DNA from: Bdellovibrionales bacterium
GTDB taxonomy: Bacteria; Bdellovibrionota; Bdellovibrionia; Bdellovibrionales; UBA1609
NCBI GenBank assembly: GCA_027459485.1
Contig: DAIDIG010000010.1
Location: forward strand, 1 to 64,000
DNA: 64,000 nt
Reading direction: 5' to 3'
Shown: positions 7,481 through 17,310 of the stretch, piece after piece
Layout: every line of letters begins with the position of its first letter
Position numbering within the stretch: the stretch's first letter is position 1
Notes under the pieces: generated by a model
The model's input: only the letters and a program-made list of their open reading frames with translations
What the model was told of the DNA's origin: nothing
The model's database searches: none
Made by a program: the position numbers and the translations under genes

Positions 7481-10264
7481 TTATAGATGGTAGTCTTTTA
7501 AATAGCGCCCCGTGATGCTTGCCCGTACTTTGGTCAAGTCTTCGGGTGCCCCTTCGGCGATAATTTCACCGCCGCCGTCGCCGGCGTCAGGGCCCATGTC
7601 GAGAATGTAGTCAGACGCGGCGATGATGTCGAGATTGTGCTCAATTAAAAGCACGCTCCCACCCGATTCAACCAGGCGATTGAGCACGCGAATCAGAAGC
7701 TGGATTTCACGAAAGTGAAGCCCCGTCGTCGGCTCGTCTAAGATATACAAGGTCGAGTCCTGATGCGATTGCGAAAATTCGCGGGCGATTTTGAGGCGCT
7801 GACTTTCGCCGCCGCTCAAGCTTCTGGCACTTTGCCCAAGACTTATGTATTCAAGCCCGACCTCTTTAAGAATAGAAAGCGGGCGTCGAATGTTCGGGTA
7901 ATTGACGAAAAAGTCCATGGCTTCAGCCACGGTCATAGACAAAATTTGGTGAATGTTTTTACCGCGATAAGTGATCTCGAGCACTTCGGGCCGAAATTTT
8001 TTGCCGTCGCACGCATCGCACGGGATTTCAATGTCATCCATGAACATCATGTCGATCACTTCAACACCGAGGCCCTTGCATACGGGGCATCGTCCCCCGT
8101 CGACGTTCAAGCTGAATGTACTCGGCGTATACGCCGCGACTTTAGCCTCTTGCGACGAGGCCATGACGGTGCGAATGGCGTCGTAAACTTTCATGTACGT
8201 CACCGGGTTACTTCTCGCCGTCGTGCCGATCGGCGATTGATCGATGAAAAGAACGTTTTTTAGATGTTGTGAGCCACTCAGTTTTTTATGCGGCAATGCC
8301 GGTAAAAACTCGATATTCAATTCGCGCGCAAGAGCGGGATATAGCGTATCGGAGACGAGACTCGATTTGCCCGAACCGCTGACGCCGGTGACTGTCACAA
8401 TCCGGTGAAGCGGAATGCGCGCAGTCACATTTTTGAGGTTGTGCCCTTTGCAACCCTCAACCGACACCACATATTTGTAATTTGAAATATTAACCGGTCT
8501 CACGGTTCGAAGCGGTGTCCACGGCCGATCGGGTTTTAAATACGGGGCCGTTGACGATTTCGGCGAGTCGTAAAATTCTTGACGAGAGCCTTGAAAAACA
8601 ATTTCACCGCCGAGGTGCCCGCTGCCCGGGCCCATTTCGAGGATGTGATTCGCATTGTTGATCACGTCGTGGTCATGCTCGACGACGACCAAAGTGTTAT
8701 CGAGTTGATTGAGTTTGTGTAAGACCTGAATCAATCGCTCGTTGTCGCGCGGGTGAAGACCGATCGTCGGTTCGTCGAGAACGTAGAGCGTTTGCGACAG
8801 GCCGACGCCCAATTGATTCGACAAATTCATTCGCTGAAATTCACCGCCCGACAATGTTTTTGTGGCGCGATCCAACGTCAAATACCCGATGCCGACATCG
8901 CTCAGATACTCGAGACGCGATACGATTTGCCGATAGGGTTCAGCGCAAATTTCGCGCTCGGCATCTGAAAGCTGAACGGTTTTCATGTGAGCTAAAAGTT
9001 CATCCGCCGTCATCGCGCAAAGGTCGGCAATTGTTTTGCCGTCAATTTTGACTTGCAACGCCTCGGGTTTGAGCCGACTGCCATGACAGTCGGGGCACTG
9101 GAACGGGCTTTTGTGTCGCGCCAAAAAAACGCGCACGTGCATCTTGTACTTTTTCGTCTCGAGGTATTCAAACAGACCCATGACGCCGAAAAAGTCGTCG
9201 TTCCCCCTCCAGATCTGGTCGCGCTGTTTAGATGGCAGATCTTGCCAGGCAGCGTGAAGATCGATGCCCACTTTCTTGCAATAATTAAAAAGAGCACGTC
9301 GATCTTTCGCCCCGCTCGGCATGGCGAACGGTTTGATCGCGCCCTCCGCGATCGACAAGCGCGGATTCGGTATCACCTTCGCCTCATCCACCGTTAAAAT
9401 GTTACCGAAGCCTTTACATGTGGGGCAGGCTCCCACCGGTGAGTTGAAGCTAAAAAGACTCGCGTGGATGTCGGGGAAGCGATACCCGCAAATATGACAC
9501 GAAACCTCTTCGCTCAAAAGGAGCCGGTCGCCTTCGGTCGTGATGGCTTCGGCGCGCGCAAAATTCAAATGCGTGTTGTATTTCAGCGAAAAGTGATACG
9601 CCTGCGTGACCGAGTCGACAATACGGCCGCGCTCGCTCTCTTCAAACGCCAAGCGATCGACCATAATATAAAAATCATCTTTGGGGAGTTTTGTTTTCGC
9701 GCTCAGCTCGTCAATTTTACCTTTGCGGTAGATTCGCAAAATGCCGTCTTGCAAAAGCTCGGCGAGAAGCCGCTTGTCTTTAAGTGAACGATGAGCTTTT
9801 GACACGGGCGCGAGCACATATCCGCGCCGCCCCAGGTACATTTCAAGAATTTTACTGGCGGCCCGAGTGGGCGGCTCTTTTTCAAGCTGCACACCGTGGT
9901 CGGGGCAAAATGCTTTACCGACCTTCTCATAAAGTAGCCGCAGAAAATCGACAATCTCGGTCGACGTGCCAACGTTCGATCGCGACGACTTCACGCTGTT
10001 TTTTTGCTCGAGCGAAATCGCCGGCGGGATGTTCTCGACACCTTCGACGTCGGGCTTGGGCGCCTTGTTTAGAAACTGCTTCGTGTAATTTGAAAGACTT
10101 TCGATGTAGCGGCGCTGGCCTTCGGCGTACAATGTTTCAAACGCGAGCGAACTTTTGCCGGAGCCGCTGGGGCCGCAAATAACCGTGAATGAACCGAGCG
10201 GGATTTTAACGTCGATCCCTTTCAGATTATTTTGTCTCACCCCCCACAGGTGAATTTCACTCAT
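7481..10264 (-). CDS. uvrA: UvrA, excinuclease ABC subunit A
   Basis: The 927-residue DNA-damage recognition ATPase of nucleotide excision repair, full length for the family. Two ABC modules are visible: Walker A GPSGSGKSSLAFETLYAEG near residue 31 with signature LSGGEFQRMNLSNQLG, and Walker A GVSGSGKSSLVSDTLYPA near 630 with LSGGESQRLKIAREFS. Both zinc-finger regions are present (CHICGY with CPTCKGFG; CPVCKGLG with CDACDGKKF). The ATG overlaps the stop of the upstream penicillin-binding protein gene by four bases, so the two are translationally coupled, an unusual pairing of repair and cell-wall genes. Confidence 0.98.
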   Translation of the reverse strand: MSEIHLWGVRQNNLKGIDVKIPLGSFTVICGPSGSGKSSLAFETLYAEGQRRYIESLSNYTKQFLNKAPKPDVEGVENIPPAISLEQKNSVKSSRSNVGTSTEIVDFLRLLYEKVGKAFCPDHGVQLEKEPPTRAASKILEMYLGRRGYVLAPVSKAHRSLKDKRLLAELLQDGILRIYRKGKIDELSAKTKLPKDDFYIMVDRLAFEESERGRIVDSVTQAYHFSLKYNTHLNFARAEAITTEGDRLLLSEEVSCHICGYRFPDIHASLFSFNSPVGACPTCKGFGNILTVDEAKVIPNPRLSIAEGAIKPFAMPSGAKDRRALFNYCKKVGIDLHAAWQDLPSKQRDQIWRGNDDFFGVMGLFEYLETKKYKMHVRVFLARHKSPFQCPDCHGSRLKPEALQVKIDGKTIADLCAMTADELLAHMKTVQLSDAEREICAEPYRQIVSRLEYLSDVGIGYLTLDRATKTLSGGEFQRMNLSNQLGVGLSQTLYVLDEPTIGLHPRDNERLIQVLHKLNQLDNTLVVVEHDHDVINNANHILEMGPGSGHLGGEIVFQGSRQEFYDSPKSSTAPYLKPDRPWTPLRTVRPVNISNYKYVVSVEGCKGHNLKNVTARIPLHRIVTVTGVSGSGKSSLVSDTLYPALARELNIEFLPALPHKKLSGSQHLKNVLFIDQSPIGTTARSNPVTYMKVYDAIRTVMASSQEAKVAAYTPSTFSLNVDGGRCPVCKGLGVEVIDMMFMDDIEIPCDACDGKKFRPEVLEITYRGKNIHQILSMTVAEAMDFFVNYPNIRRPLSILKEVGLEYISLGQSARSLSGGESQRLKIAREFSQSHQDSTLYILDEPTTGLHFREIQLLIRVLNRLVESGGSVLLIEHNLDIIAASDYILDMGPDAGDGGGEIIAEGAPEDLTKVRASITGRYLKDYHL

Positions 10265-13086
10265 TCCGATAAATCCTGTTTGTAAAAATCCTGTACGCGG
10301 TTGTCCGCATTATCCAGAGTCTTCTTTGGTTCTGTGCCCGAGATAAATGCCTGCCGGGCGATTTCCTTTGAACGAGGTGTTGCCAAAAGGCCGGTCTTGT
10401 TGTCAATGTTCGCGAATACAATTCCGTCCGGCACCGAAAAATCCCGCACCGGTAGGCCCTCGTGGGCATCTTTCATATAGCCGACCCAAATCGGCAACGC
10501 CGCTCGCGCGCCGACTTCGCCTTTACCAAGAGATGCGGCCTGATCATCGCCCACCCAGACCCCTGCCGCGATATCGGGGGTGTAACCCAAAAACCAGGCG
10601 TCGATGTAATCGTTCGTCGTACCCGTTTTGCCGGCAACGGGGCGCCCCAGCGCGCGCGCTCGCATGCCTGTGCCGCTATTCACGACTCCTTGAAGAAGAC
10701 TTGTGATCACATACGCGGTCTGGGGTTTGATCAGCTGATCCGGATCATCAAAAAAGATCGGCGATTCTTTGTCGGGATGAACGGCTTGTGGAGCGTTGGG
10801 CGCCGGCGCACCCGGCTTCGCTTGAGCCGTAGGCACAAGTTGCGGACTTGGCGAAGCTTCACCGCTTAGTGTGGCGTTGAATTTCGCAACGGCATCGGAG
10901 GCAGCCGTCAGGGCCGCCGAAGGGTCCTTCGGGTTAGCGATCAGCGCTTTGGTGTAAGCGAGATAGGCCACGCGGCGGCGAGCAAAATCGACTTCGAACG
11001 GCTTCATCTGAGCCTGAAATTTCTCGTCAAGCGAAACTGAACCGAGAATTTTTTCACCGTTTTTGTCATCCACCTGGTGGATGATCATCGGGCTCACGCG
11101 CCGACCGAGCTTGCCGAATTCGGCAAACACCTTGGTCATCTCGTAAAGCGTGACGCTACTTGAGCCCAGCGTGAGCGTATAATCTTGATTAAGCGGGCTG
11201 AAAATACCCAGTCGTCTTGCGTAGTCGATCGCAAGTTGGATGCCGATTTTCTCTAGAATCTTCACGCTCGGCACATTCATCGAATGGATAAGCGCGTTTC
11301 GAAACAACACATCACCTAAAAAATGGCGCGAGTCATCGCTCGGCGTCCAACGGTTTTCGAGCGTCTCGCTTTTTTTACCGTCTTGAACGGTTTGCTGCTG
11401 TTCAAACACAATCGGAGCGTCGGTGATTTGAGTCGCGGGAGTGAACCCTTTATCAAGAGCCGCTGCATACACAATGGTTTTAAAGGCAGAACCCGTTTGC
11501 CGCGAAGTTTGAAGCGTGCGATTGAGCTTCGACAAATTGAAGTCGTAGCCGCCGACCATGGTGATCACATCGCCACTTTTCTGGTCGAGCGCGAGAAGCG
11601 CCGCCTGCGTGACGGGCTCCTGTTCGAGTTGCACTTGCGCGTAGTGATTAAAATTCGGCAGGTTGCTCGGTCTTTTGTAACGCCGCTTTTCGCGCTGACG
11701 AAGTTTTTGAAGCGCGTCGCTGATTCGTTGTGACGAAAATTTAGAATCTACGACCTGAATCAAAATGACGTCGCCTTTTTTCAAAACCTGGCTCGGCGCT
11801 GTCGGGCCGGCGTCTTGGTTCATAAACACATTCACGTTCGGGTCGGGCTTTCGCGCCCACTTCATCGAATCAAAATCGATGAGACCTTTGGCCTCGGCAA
11901 ATCGCACGGTTACAAGCCCCCATTGGTCGTCGACCTTCATCACGACGGCCTTCATGCGATCCCCCACGTGAATGTAGTCGGGCAGCGTCCCGTCATCGTA
12001 TTTTGTCAGATTGAGCGGCGGCAGCGCGGGGAAGGTCCCATCCGGCTGCAAGATTTTGTACGGCTCTTCTTTTTCGATCACCGAGTTTCGCGTTTGAACG
12101 AGAATTTGTGCGATCTTCGCCGGATCTTCTTCATGACCAAGCGGGCCGCGATACCCTTCGCGCTTATCTAGATCGCGCAACCCTTGGCGCAACTCTTTTC
12201 GCCCCGCCATTTGTCGTTGAAGATCAAGGCTTGTGTACACTTTTAGCCCGTCGTCAAAAACCGCGGCTTCGCCGAGCTTTGACACCAATAATTGTTTCAC
12301 GGTTTCGAGGTAATACGGGGCTTGGTCTTCATCGGGGTGAATGTAAATCTTCACAGGTGCATTGAGGGCCGCTTGTTCGTCTTGCGGCGTGATCATTTTA
12401 TTTTCGAGCATTCGTTTTAAAACGTAGCGTTGACGCTCTTTCGCGCGACGAGGGTTGTGCACGGGGTTCATTTCAGACGGGCCTTTCGGGAGTCCCGCCA
12501 GTATCGCGGCCTCGGGCAGCGTGATGTCTTTCAAATCCGTGTCGAAATACGTTTTGCAAGCCGTCGCGACACCGTACGAATTCTGACCGAGAAAAATTTG
12601 ATTGAGATAAAGATAGAGGATGTCGTCTTTTGAAAGAGTCTTTTCCATCTCAAGCGCGAGAAGCATCTCTTTGATTTTGCGCGTGTAGGTCTTTTCATTC
12701 GACAGAAGCAGCGATCGCGCGACCTGTTGCGTGATGGTCGATGCCCCCTGCACTTTGCCGCCGGCGCGAAGGTCGACCAAAAGCGCGCGCAAATTTGCGA
12801 CAAGGTTGATGCCGCCGTGATGGTAAAACGACGCGTCTTCGGCGGCGAGAAATGCATTTCTCACAACCATCGGGATGTCTTTCAAGGGCACAAGCTCGCG
12901 GCGCTCAATCGAGTACTCGCCGATTTTTTTTCCGGTTCTATCGTAAACCTGCGTCACCAGAAGCGGCTTATAGTCATCAAGCGTAATCATGTGCGGCAGC
13001 TGGGTTTTCAGATAAAAAACGTAACCGGCCGCCGCACCGACGCCCAATAGACCCATAACCAACACAAGTGCGATGAACTTTTTCAC
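10261..13086 (-). CDS. mrcA: Class A penicillin-binding protein (PBP1A-like)
   Basis: A bifunctional murein synthase of 941 residues, on the long side for the family. It starts at GTG 13086 with GGGGAG six bases upstream. One N-terminal membrane helix (about 4-26) is followed by the GT51 glycosyltransferase domain with EDASFYHHGG and a GASTITQQVAR motif, then a linker with an OB-like region, then the transpeptidase domain with SAFK (active-site Ser), SMN and KTGTT. An insert of about 60 Ala/Pro-rich residues lies between the SMN and KTGTT motifs. It acts at the periplasmic face of the inner membrane and is coupled to uvrA downstream. Confidence 0.95.
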   Translation of the reverse strand: MKKFIALVLVMGLLGVGAAAGYVFYLKTQLPHMITLDDYKPLLVTQVYDRTGKKIGEYSIERRELVPLKDIPMVVRNAFLAAEDASFYHHGGINLVANLRALLVDLRAGGKVQGASTITQQVARSLLLSNEKTYTRKIKEMLLALEMEKTLSKDDILYLYLNQIFLGQNSYGVATACKTYFDTDLKDITLPEAAILAGLPKGPSEMNPVHNPRRAKERQRYVLKRMLENKMITPQDEQAALNAPVKIYIHPDEDQAPYYLETVKQLLVSKLGEAAVFDDGLKVYTSLDLQRQMAGRKELRQGLRDLDKREGYRGPLGHEEDPAKIAQILVQTRNSVIEKEEPYKILQPDGTFPALPPLNLTKYDDGTLPDYIHVGDRMKAVVMKVDDQWGLVTVRFAEAKGLIDFDSMKWARKPDPNVNVFMNQDAGPTAPSQVLKKGDVILIQVVDSKFSSQRISDALQKLRQREKRRYKRPSNLPNFNHYAQVQLEQEPVTQAALLALDQKSGDVITMVGGYDFNLSKLNRTLQTSRQTGSAFKTIVYAAALDKGFTPATQITDAPIVFEQQQTVQDGKKSETLENRWTPSDDSRHFLGDVLFRNALIHSMNVPSVKILEKIGIQLAIDYARRLGIFSPLNQDYTLTLGSSSVTLYEMTKVFAEFGKLGRRVSPMIIHQVDDKNGEKILGSVSLDEKFQAQMKPFEVDFARRRVAYLAYTKALIANPKDPSAALTAASDAVAKFNATLSGEASPSPQLVPTAQAKPGAPAPNAPQAVHPDKESPIFFDDPDQLIKPQTAYVITSLLQGVVNSGTGMRARALGRPVAGKTGTTNDYIDAWFLGYTPDIAAGVWVGDDQAASLGKGEVGARAALPIWVGYMKDAHEGLPVRDFSVPDGIVFANIDNKTGLLATPRSKEIARQAFISGTEPKKTLDNADNRVQDFYKQDLSE

Positions 13087-13204
13087 GTCAAACTCCCCGT
13101 TCTCATTGACGTTTCAGTCTATCACCGCCAAGAGACTGGGGCTATGAATACATTTTGTTCTCGACGCGCGCCATACGCGCTCACGATTGAGCGGTCGAGC
13201 TCTG

Positions 13205-14893
13205 CTATTTGCTAGTGCCGTTCGATGAGTGCGCGGCCGGCGTACTTGTCGAAGTGCTCGTCGGCGTGCTCTTCGACGTGCTTTGCGCCGACTGGCTGTC
13301 TTGAGTTGCCGATGGGCCTCCAAAATAACAATCGGCTGGGTCACCGCTCAAGTCATGGCATAATTTTGCGGCCTCACGTGAAGCCGGGTCGCTCGTGCAC
13401 TGCGCGAAATCTGCTGCGGCCGTAATAAGACTGTCGCCGTCACCCAAAAAGTTTTTCGGGTCTGAAACCGCCTTACTTTCCGCTTTTTTCGCTTTCAAAA
13501 TGCTCGAATTCGCCGCTTCGAGAGCGTTTAATTCCAGCTGTAGTTGGCCGATTTCTGAATTGACGCCGGCTTGGCCGTCCATTGAAATTTGCCCGACCGG
13601 GTCATTGAGCCCGTTATTCATATTCTTATGATCCGAAAGCATCGAGCGAATCATTTGCTGAACACTCTGCTGCACGCTTTGCATGCTCGCCCCGTTGTTG
13701 CCCATTAGCGCGTTCAGTTTGGTATCTTCTGCCTGCATTTTTAATTGATACTTTGATGCAATATTTTGAAGATTCTGGTTATGCTGCTGCGATAGTTGCT
13801 GCATCTCGGTTTGGTTTTGTTGCGAAAGGCTGACCTCTTGTTGTTCAACTTTTAGTATTTGGCTTTGATCGCTACTTATTTCGGTATTCGCTATTGTGAC
13901 GTTGATGTTTGCTTTGCTTTTAATCGATTCAACTTGGGCCTCGTAAGTAAGCGTTTGCAAACACGCCGCGTACTCGGCATAGGCGTAATTGCCCGCCCGC
14001 TGCTGAAGCGTGTTGCCGGCCTGATTCCACAAATCATTTTGCGTTTGTACTTTTAGCGTGCCTTGGCTGATGAGTTTGGTTCGGTCATTAATTCTCTTTT
14101 GAACTTGCCCGATCGCATACTGATAACACTTGTCAGCCGCCTTATTGAGATCATCCGTTTCTTGCGCTCGTATTTCTGTGATTTTAATGGTCTCGGCCTT
14201 TTCATTGGTTTCGAGCTGAGTCAGCTGGCCATCCAGTTTTTGTGCCTTTTTTTGCTGTTGTTTCGGGAGGGTTTGAGTCATCAGTTTTTGATATTGGCTA
14301 TTTTCGTTCGCCGTATCTTTCTGAAATTTGGCCTGCAACTGCTGCATCGTGTTTTTGATTTCATTCGCTTTCAGCGTTTTATCTTGAATTTGCTTTTTGA
14401 CTTTATCTATTTTTTTTTGATTCTTTGTGAGCTGTTTTCGCAACTTATCAAGGCCCGGGCCGCTCGCCGGGCAAGCGTCAATTTTGTCGATTTCGCTTTG
14501 CGAATACCCGCCGAAATCTTGCGCCGAATAATAATTCGTCGACGATGCGCTGTCTGTCGAATTCGAAGAGGTGTCGGTCGAATCACTGCTCGGGTGATTT
14601 GGGGGAACATTGGCGTTCGGGTCATTTTCGCACTTGTTGTAAGCGTCTTCGCACGCTTTATGTGCTAGCCGCCCGCATGCTGTGAAAAATTTCTTGGCCG
14701 CGGATTGATATTCTTCGGCGTATTGTTTGCAATAGTTTTGTTGATTTTGCCCGCCCATTCCTTTGGCGACATCTAGGGCGACAAGCTCTTTTAGTAGCTC
14801 ACTTGTCGAAACCTTTTGCTGACCGGCCGCATAGGTCGCTGCCGCAAGAAATGTCGAAAATCCAATGACCACCAATGTAAGAGTTTTAGTCAA
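13205..14893 (-). CDS. Exported Gln-rich coiled-coil protein
   Basis: No named family. I place the start at TTG 14893: GGGGAG lies eight bases upstream and the resulting N-terminus (KTLTLVVIGFSTFLAAATYA) is a normal signal peptide; the longer frame from 14914 adds seven residues before it. The product is about 562 residues: a Cys-containing helical segment (about 40-95), a Ser/Thr/Asp-rich linker, then a long heptad-like, Gln/Lys-rich region (about 140-460) that should be a coiled coil, and a Ser/Thr-rich end. Near the C-terminus DPADCYFGGPS resembles the DPSSC...GGPS element of the protein at 190-1737. It follows the TadE/G-like gene and may share its function. Confidence 0.75.
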   Translation of the reverse strand: MTKTLTLVVIGFSTFLAAATYAAGQQKVSTSELLKELVALDVAKGMGGQNQQNYCKQYAEEYQSAAKKFFTACGRLAHKACEDAYNKCENDPNANVPPNHPSSDSTDTSSNSTDSASSTNYYSAQDFGGYSQSEIDKIDACPASGPGLDKLRKQLTKNQKKIDKVKKQIQDKTLKANEIKNTMQQLQAKFQKDTANENSQYQKLMTQTLPKQQQKKAQKLDGQLTQLETNEKAETIKITEIRAQETDDLNKAADKCYQYAIGQVQKRINDRTKLISQGTLKVQTQNDLWNQAGNTLQQRAGNYAYAEYAACLQTLTYEAQVESIKSKANINVTIANTEISSDQSQILKVEQQEVSLSQQNQTEMQQLSQQHNQNLQNIASKYQLKMQAEDTKLNALMGNNGASMQSVQQSVQQMIRSMLSDHKNMNNGLNDPVGQISMDGQAGVNSEIGQLQLELNALEAANSSILKAKKAESKAVSDPKNFLGDGDSLITAAADFAQCTSDPASREAAKLCHDLSGDPADCYFGGPSATQDSQSAQSTSKSTPTSTSTSTPAAHSSNGTSK

Positions 14894-14928
14894 TGCTCGA
14901 TCTCCCCATATCAATTCGATACAGTTTT

Positions 14929-14934
14929 ATTGTA
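14929..14934 (-). promoter_or_regulatory. Weak candidate -10 box TACAAT
   Basis: TACAAT on the minus strand matches five of six positions of the sigma-70 -10 consensus and lies 35 bases before the TTG start of the coiled-coil gene, in an A-rich stretch. No good -35 element stands 16-18 bases upstream. It would give the gene its own promoter in the 131-base gap after the TadE/G-like gene. Confidence 0.25.
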
Positions 14935-15024
14935 GCTCCTTTTTTTTATGAAACGAAACACTGCCCTCGTTTTTGGCTGTTGGGCGTATCAAAATGAGAC
15001 GGGGCCGGACCAACGGCTGAACAG

Positions 15025-17268
15025 TTACCACGGCGGTTGATTCTGAATGGAGCCCGTCCCCGCGCCGCCGATCGGGATATTGCTACTCGTGAGCATTTGC
15101 TTTGACACAAGCTTAACCGAGTAGCCGCTGCGGCCGCCTTCTTCGATACACGCGCCCGGCGCAGCTTGCGAAAGCGTACTACTATAACTGCCGTTACCCA
15201 TGAGACTGTTCGGTATACCGCAACTGCCAAGACGGCTTTGCCCTGCCGAACTCATCGGGTCGGGCGGATAATTGCCATACGCGGCGTCGCCCACCCAACT
15301 TGTCAAAACATGTTGGGGAGCGACCACATGCCAAAAAGCCATCGGTGAATACACCGGCGAGTTGGCCGGCACCGGCCCGCCCGTCGAACCCGTCGTGCCC
15401 ATCACGTTTTCTTGCCCATTAGCAACTTTGATTTGGTCGATGACAGAAAACTCGGGCACAACTGAAGGTCTTTGCCCCATGTCGGCAAACGGTGCCAACG
15501 GCGTCGGCGAGTTCAAATATTTCATTCCGCTTACGAGATACGGCAAATACCGCTGCGGAAAATTCGGTTGAATCGAATAATAAGTGATGTCGAACAAATC
15601 CGGCGCCACGGCAGCGACTTCGTATGGGCGAATCATCGAAGTCTGTTGCGGCATATTCGTCGACGCACCCGGAATCTGATAGGGCCACGCGAGTCCGTCG
15701 TTGTCTTGGCCGGCGCCAAAATTATCTACATCCAAATAATCGTTAAAACTGGCGCGATAAGGCCCCATGTTGAAACTTAAGCCTTGCATTGATTCGTTCC
15801 ACAAAGCCGAAGACGCCCCCAACTGATCGCCGGGAAATCGCGAATAGTTCGGCACCAAATCTTTCGGCAGCCGTGAGTTCATCATGCCGCCTGAGGCAAG
15901 TCGTTGCGGCTCAAGTTGTAGCGGCGGGCCATCTGAGCCGGATTGCGCGCCGGTGCCCGAACCGCCACCCGTGGGTTGTGTCCAAGTTTGCCCGTACCAG
16001 GGCCCGATTGTGCCGCCGAAAGGCATGGCGTAAGCGGTCGCCGTGAGCTCAACAGCTCGATGAAAGAACGGAAAAAACAGTTCGCGCGGTTTTGATTTCG
16101 CCTGAACGGCGACATATGCCCAGTACCACGGGTTTTTTTCGACACCTAAATATAAACCGTTCGTGCCACTCGTCGCGACGGATGGCTCAGTGAGCGCTTG
16201 GACTTCGTGCAGAAGTTCTTGCACGTTGGCTGGGCCAAAGGTGCTGTTGAGCTGCGTTTGCGCCGTCGGCCCGGTCGGCAAGGTATATATCGCTTGCTCG
16301 TTGCCTTGGCTGGAACACGACCCCGACGACCCGATGAAGTTCTGATAAAATAGCGTAAAAAACACGTCGATGTCAGGCAGCCAAATACTCGGGGGAACAC
16401 CCTGCAAACTATTAAATACCTGAAGCCCTTGCGGCCCCTCAGCCTGAAACCCGGTCAGATTCGTCGAAGTGAGATTTTTAATCAAAGTTTTGTAGACGCC
16501 CGTATACACGCTGCCGGGTGGCTGATTGGCTAAAATGGCTGGGTCCATGATGTCGACCATCGAACTTTGCGTTTGGTCGATCGGCTGAGCGAGATTGTTG
16601 GCGAGCGCGTGAATGAGCTTCATCCGCTCTTGCGCCTCGAGCGCGTACGAAACAAAAATCGTGGCGGCATACCACCAATTATAGGCGGCGTAGGAATCGC
16701 ATGTTTGCGCGATTTGCGTGTTAATTTGTTGCGCGAACGCTTGATAAGCCTCAGTAAACGGCAGAAACGGAACCGAAAATGTCGGCACCGGCGCGTTCGG
16801 AAATTGAAAATCCGCACAATGGCAACCGTTGTCATTCACTTGACTCCAGAGCGGGTAAATCACACAGAGTGGCGGTGGTGACCCGTCGCGCGTAATGCTC
16901 GCCCAAAGGTCGGTTTCTGACGGCGGTACTTGCTGAACGCTCAGCGGACAAACCTGGGTAGAGGAAGAATTACCGGTCACGGCATCACGACTCATATTGC
17001 CCAAATAGTAATACCGAAAGTTCAGAAGCTTCCACGCCTGGCGGATTTGGTAATTCGTGTGCGCGATGGCGTCTAGTATTTCGGCTTGCTTGCCCGCGGC
17101 GTAATAAGCCGCAAGGTCGGCGGCGTTTTGCAAATTGATTTTATCGTGCACGACGAGCGCAACGTTGATCGCCATTGCAAAAAAAATGAAGAGGACTTGA
17201 AAAATCAAGGCCACGAATATGGCCATTTGGCCGTTTCGATTAGTAATTTTTGACAAGGTGTCGCGCAT
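15025..17268 (-). CDS. TadE/G-like pilus-assembly-type membrane protein
   Basis: A 747-residue protein whose first 70 residues fit the N-terminal domain of TadG-type Flp-pilus proteins: a short basic end with NGQMAIFVALIFQV, one hydrophobic helix (about 14-36) and then NLQNAADLAAYYAAGKQAEI. In known Tad systems such proteins sit in the inner membrane with a large periplasmic part. The remainder (about 70-747) is Pro/Gly/Gln-rich with scattered cysteines and no domain I can name. No other Tad gene (TadA ATPase, RcpA secretin, Flp pilin) is in the window, so whether it makes a pilus is open. It is transcribed ahead of the exported coiled-coil gene. Confidence 0.75.
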   Translation of the reverse strand: MRDTLSKITNRNGQMAIFVALIFQVLFIFFAMAINVALVVHDKINLQNAADLAAYYAAGKQAEILDAIAHTNYQIRQAWKLLNFRYYYLGNMSRDAVTGNSSSTQVCPLSVQQVPPSETDLWASITRDGSPPPLCVIYPLWSQVNDNGCHCADFQFPNAPVPTFSVPFLPFTEAYQAFAQQINTQIAQTCDSYAAYNWWYAATIFVSYALEAQERMKLIHALANNLAQPIDQTQSSMVDIMDPAILANQPPGSVYTGVYKTLIKNLTSTNLTGFQAEGPQGLQVFNSLQGVPPSIWLPDIDVFFTLFYQNFIGSSGSCSSQGNEQAIYTLPTGPTAQTQLNSTFGPANVQELLHEVQALTEPSVATSGTNGLYLGVEKNPWYWAYVAVQAKSKPRELFFPFFHRAVELTATAYAMPFGGTIGPWYGQTWTQPTGGGSGTGAQSGSDGPPLQLEPQRLASGGMMNSRLPKDLVPNYSRFPGDQLGASSALWNESMQGLSFNMGPYRASFNDYLDVDNFGAGQDNDGLAWPYQIPGASTNMPQQTSMIRPYEVAAVAPDLFDITYYSIQPNFPQRYLPYLVSGMKYLNSPTPLAPFADMGQRPSVVPEFSVIDQIKVANGQENVMGTTGSTGGPVPANSPVYSPMAFWHVVAPQHVLTSWVGDAAYGNYPPDPMSSAGQSRLGSCGIPNSLMGNGSYSSTLSQAAPGACIEEGGRSGYSVKLVSKQMLTSSNIPIGGAGTGSIQNQPPW

Positions 17269-17310
17269 GGGCGACCTTAATTCTAACCGTTTTTAACAAA
17301 AGGCGAATCG

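Noticed and set aside
14063-14668. 201-residue plus-strand open frame
   Set aside because: Antisense to the exported coiled-coil gene; its Phe/Leu/Ile-rich sequence is what the Gln/Lys/Asn codons give when read backwards. No ribosome site.
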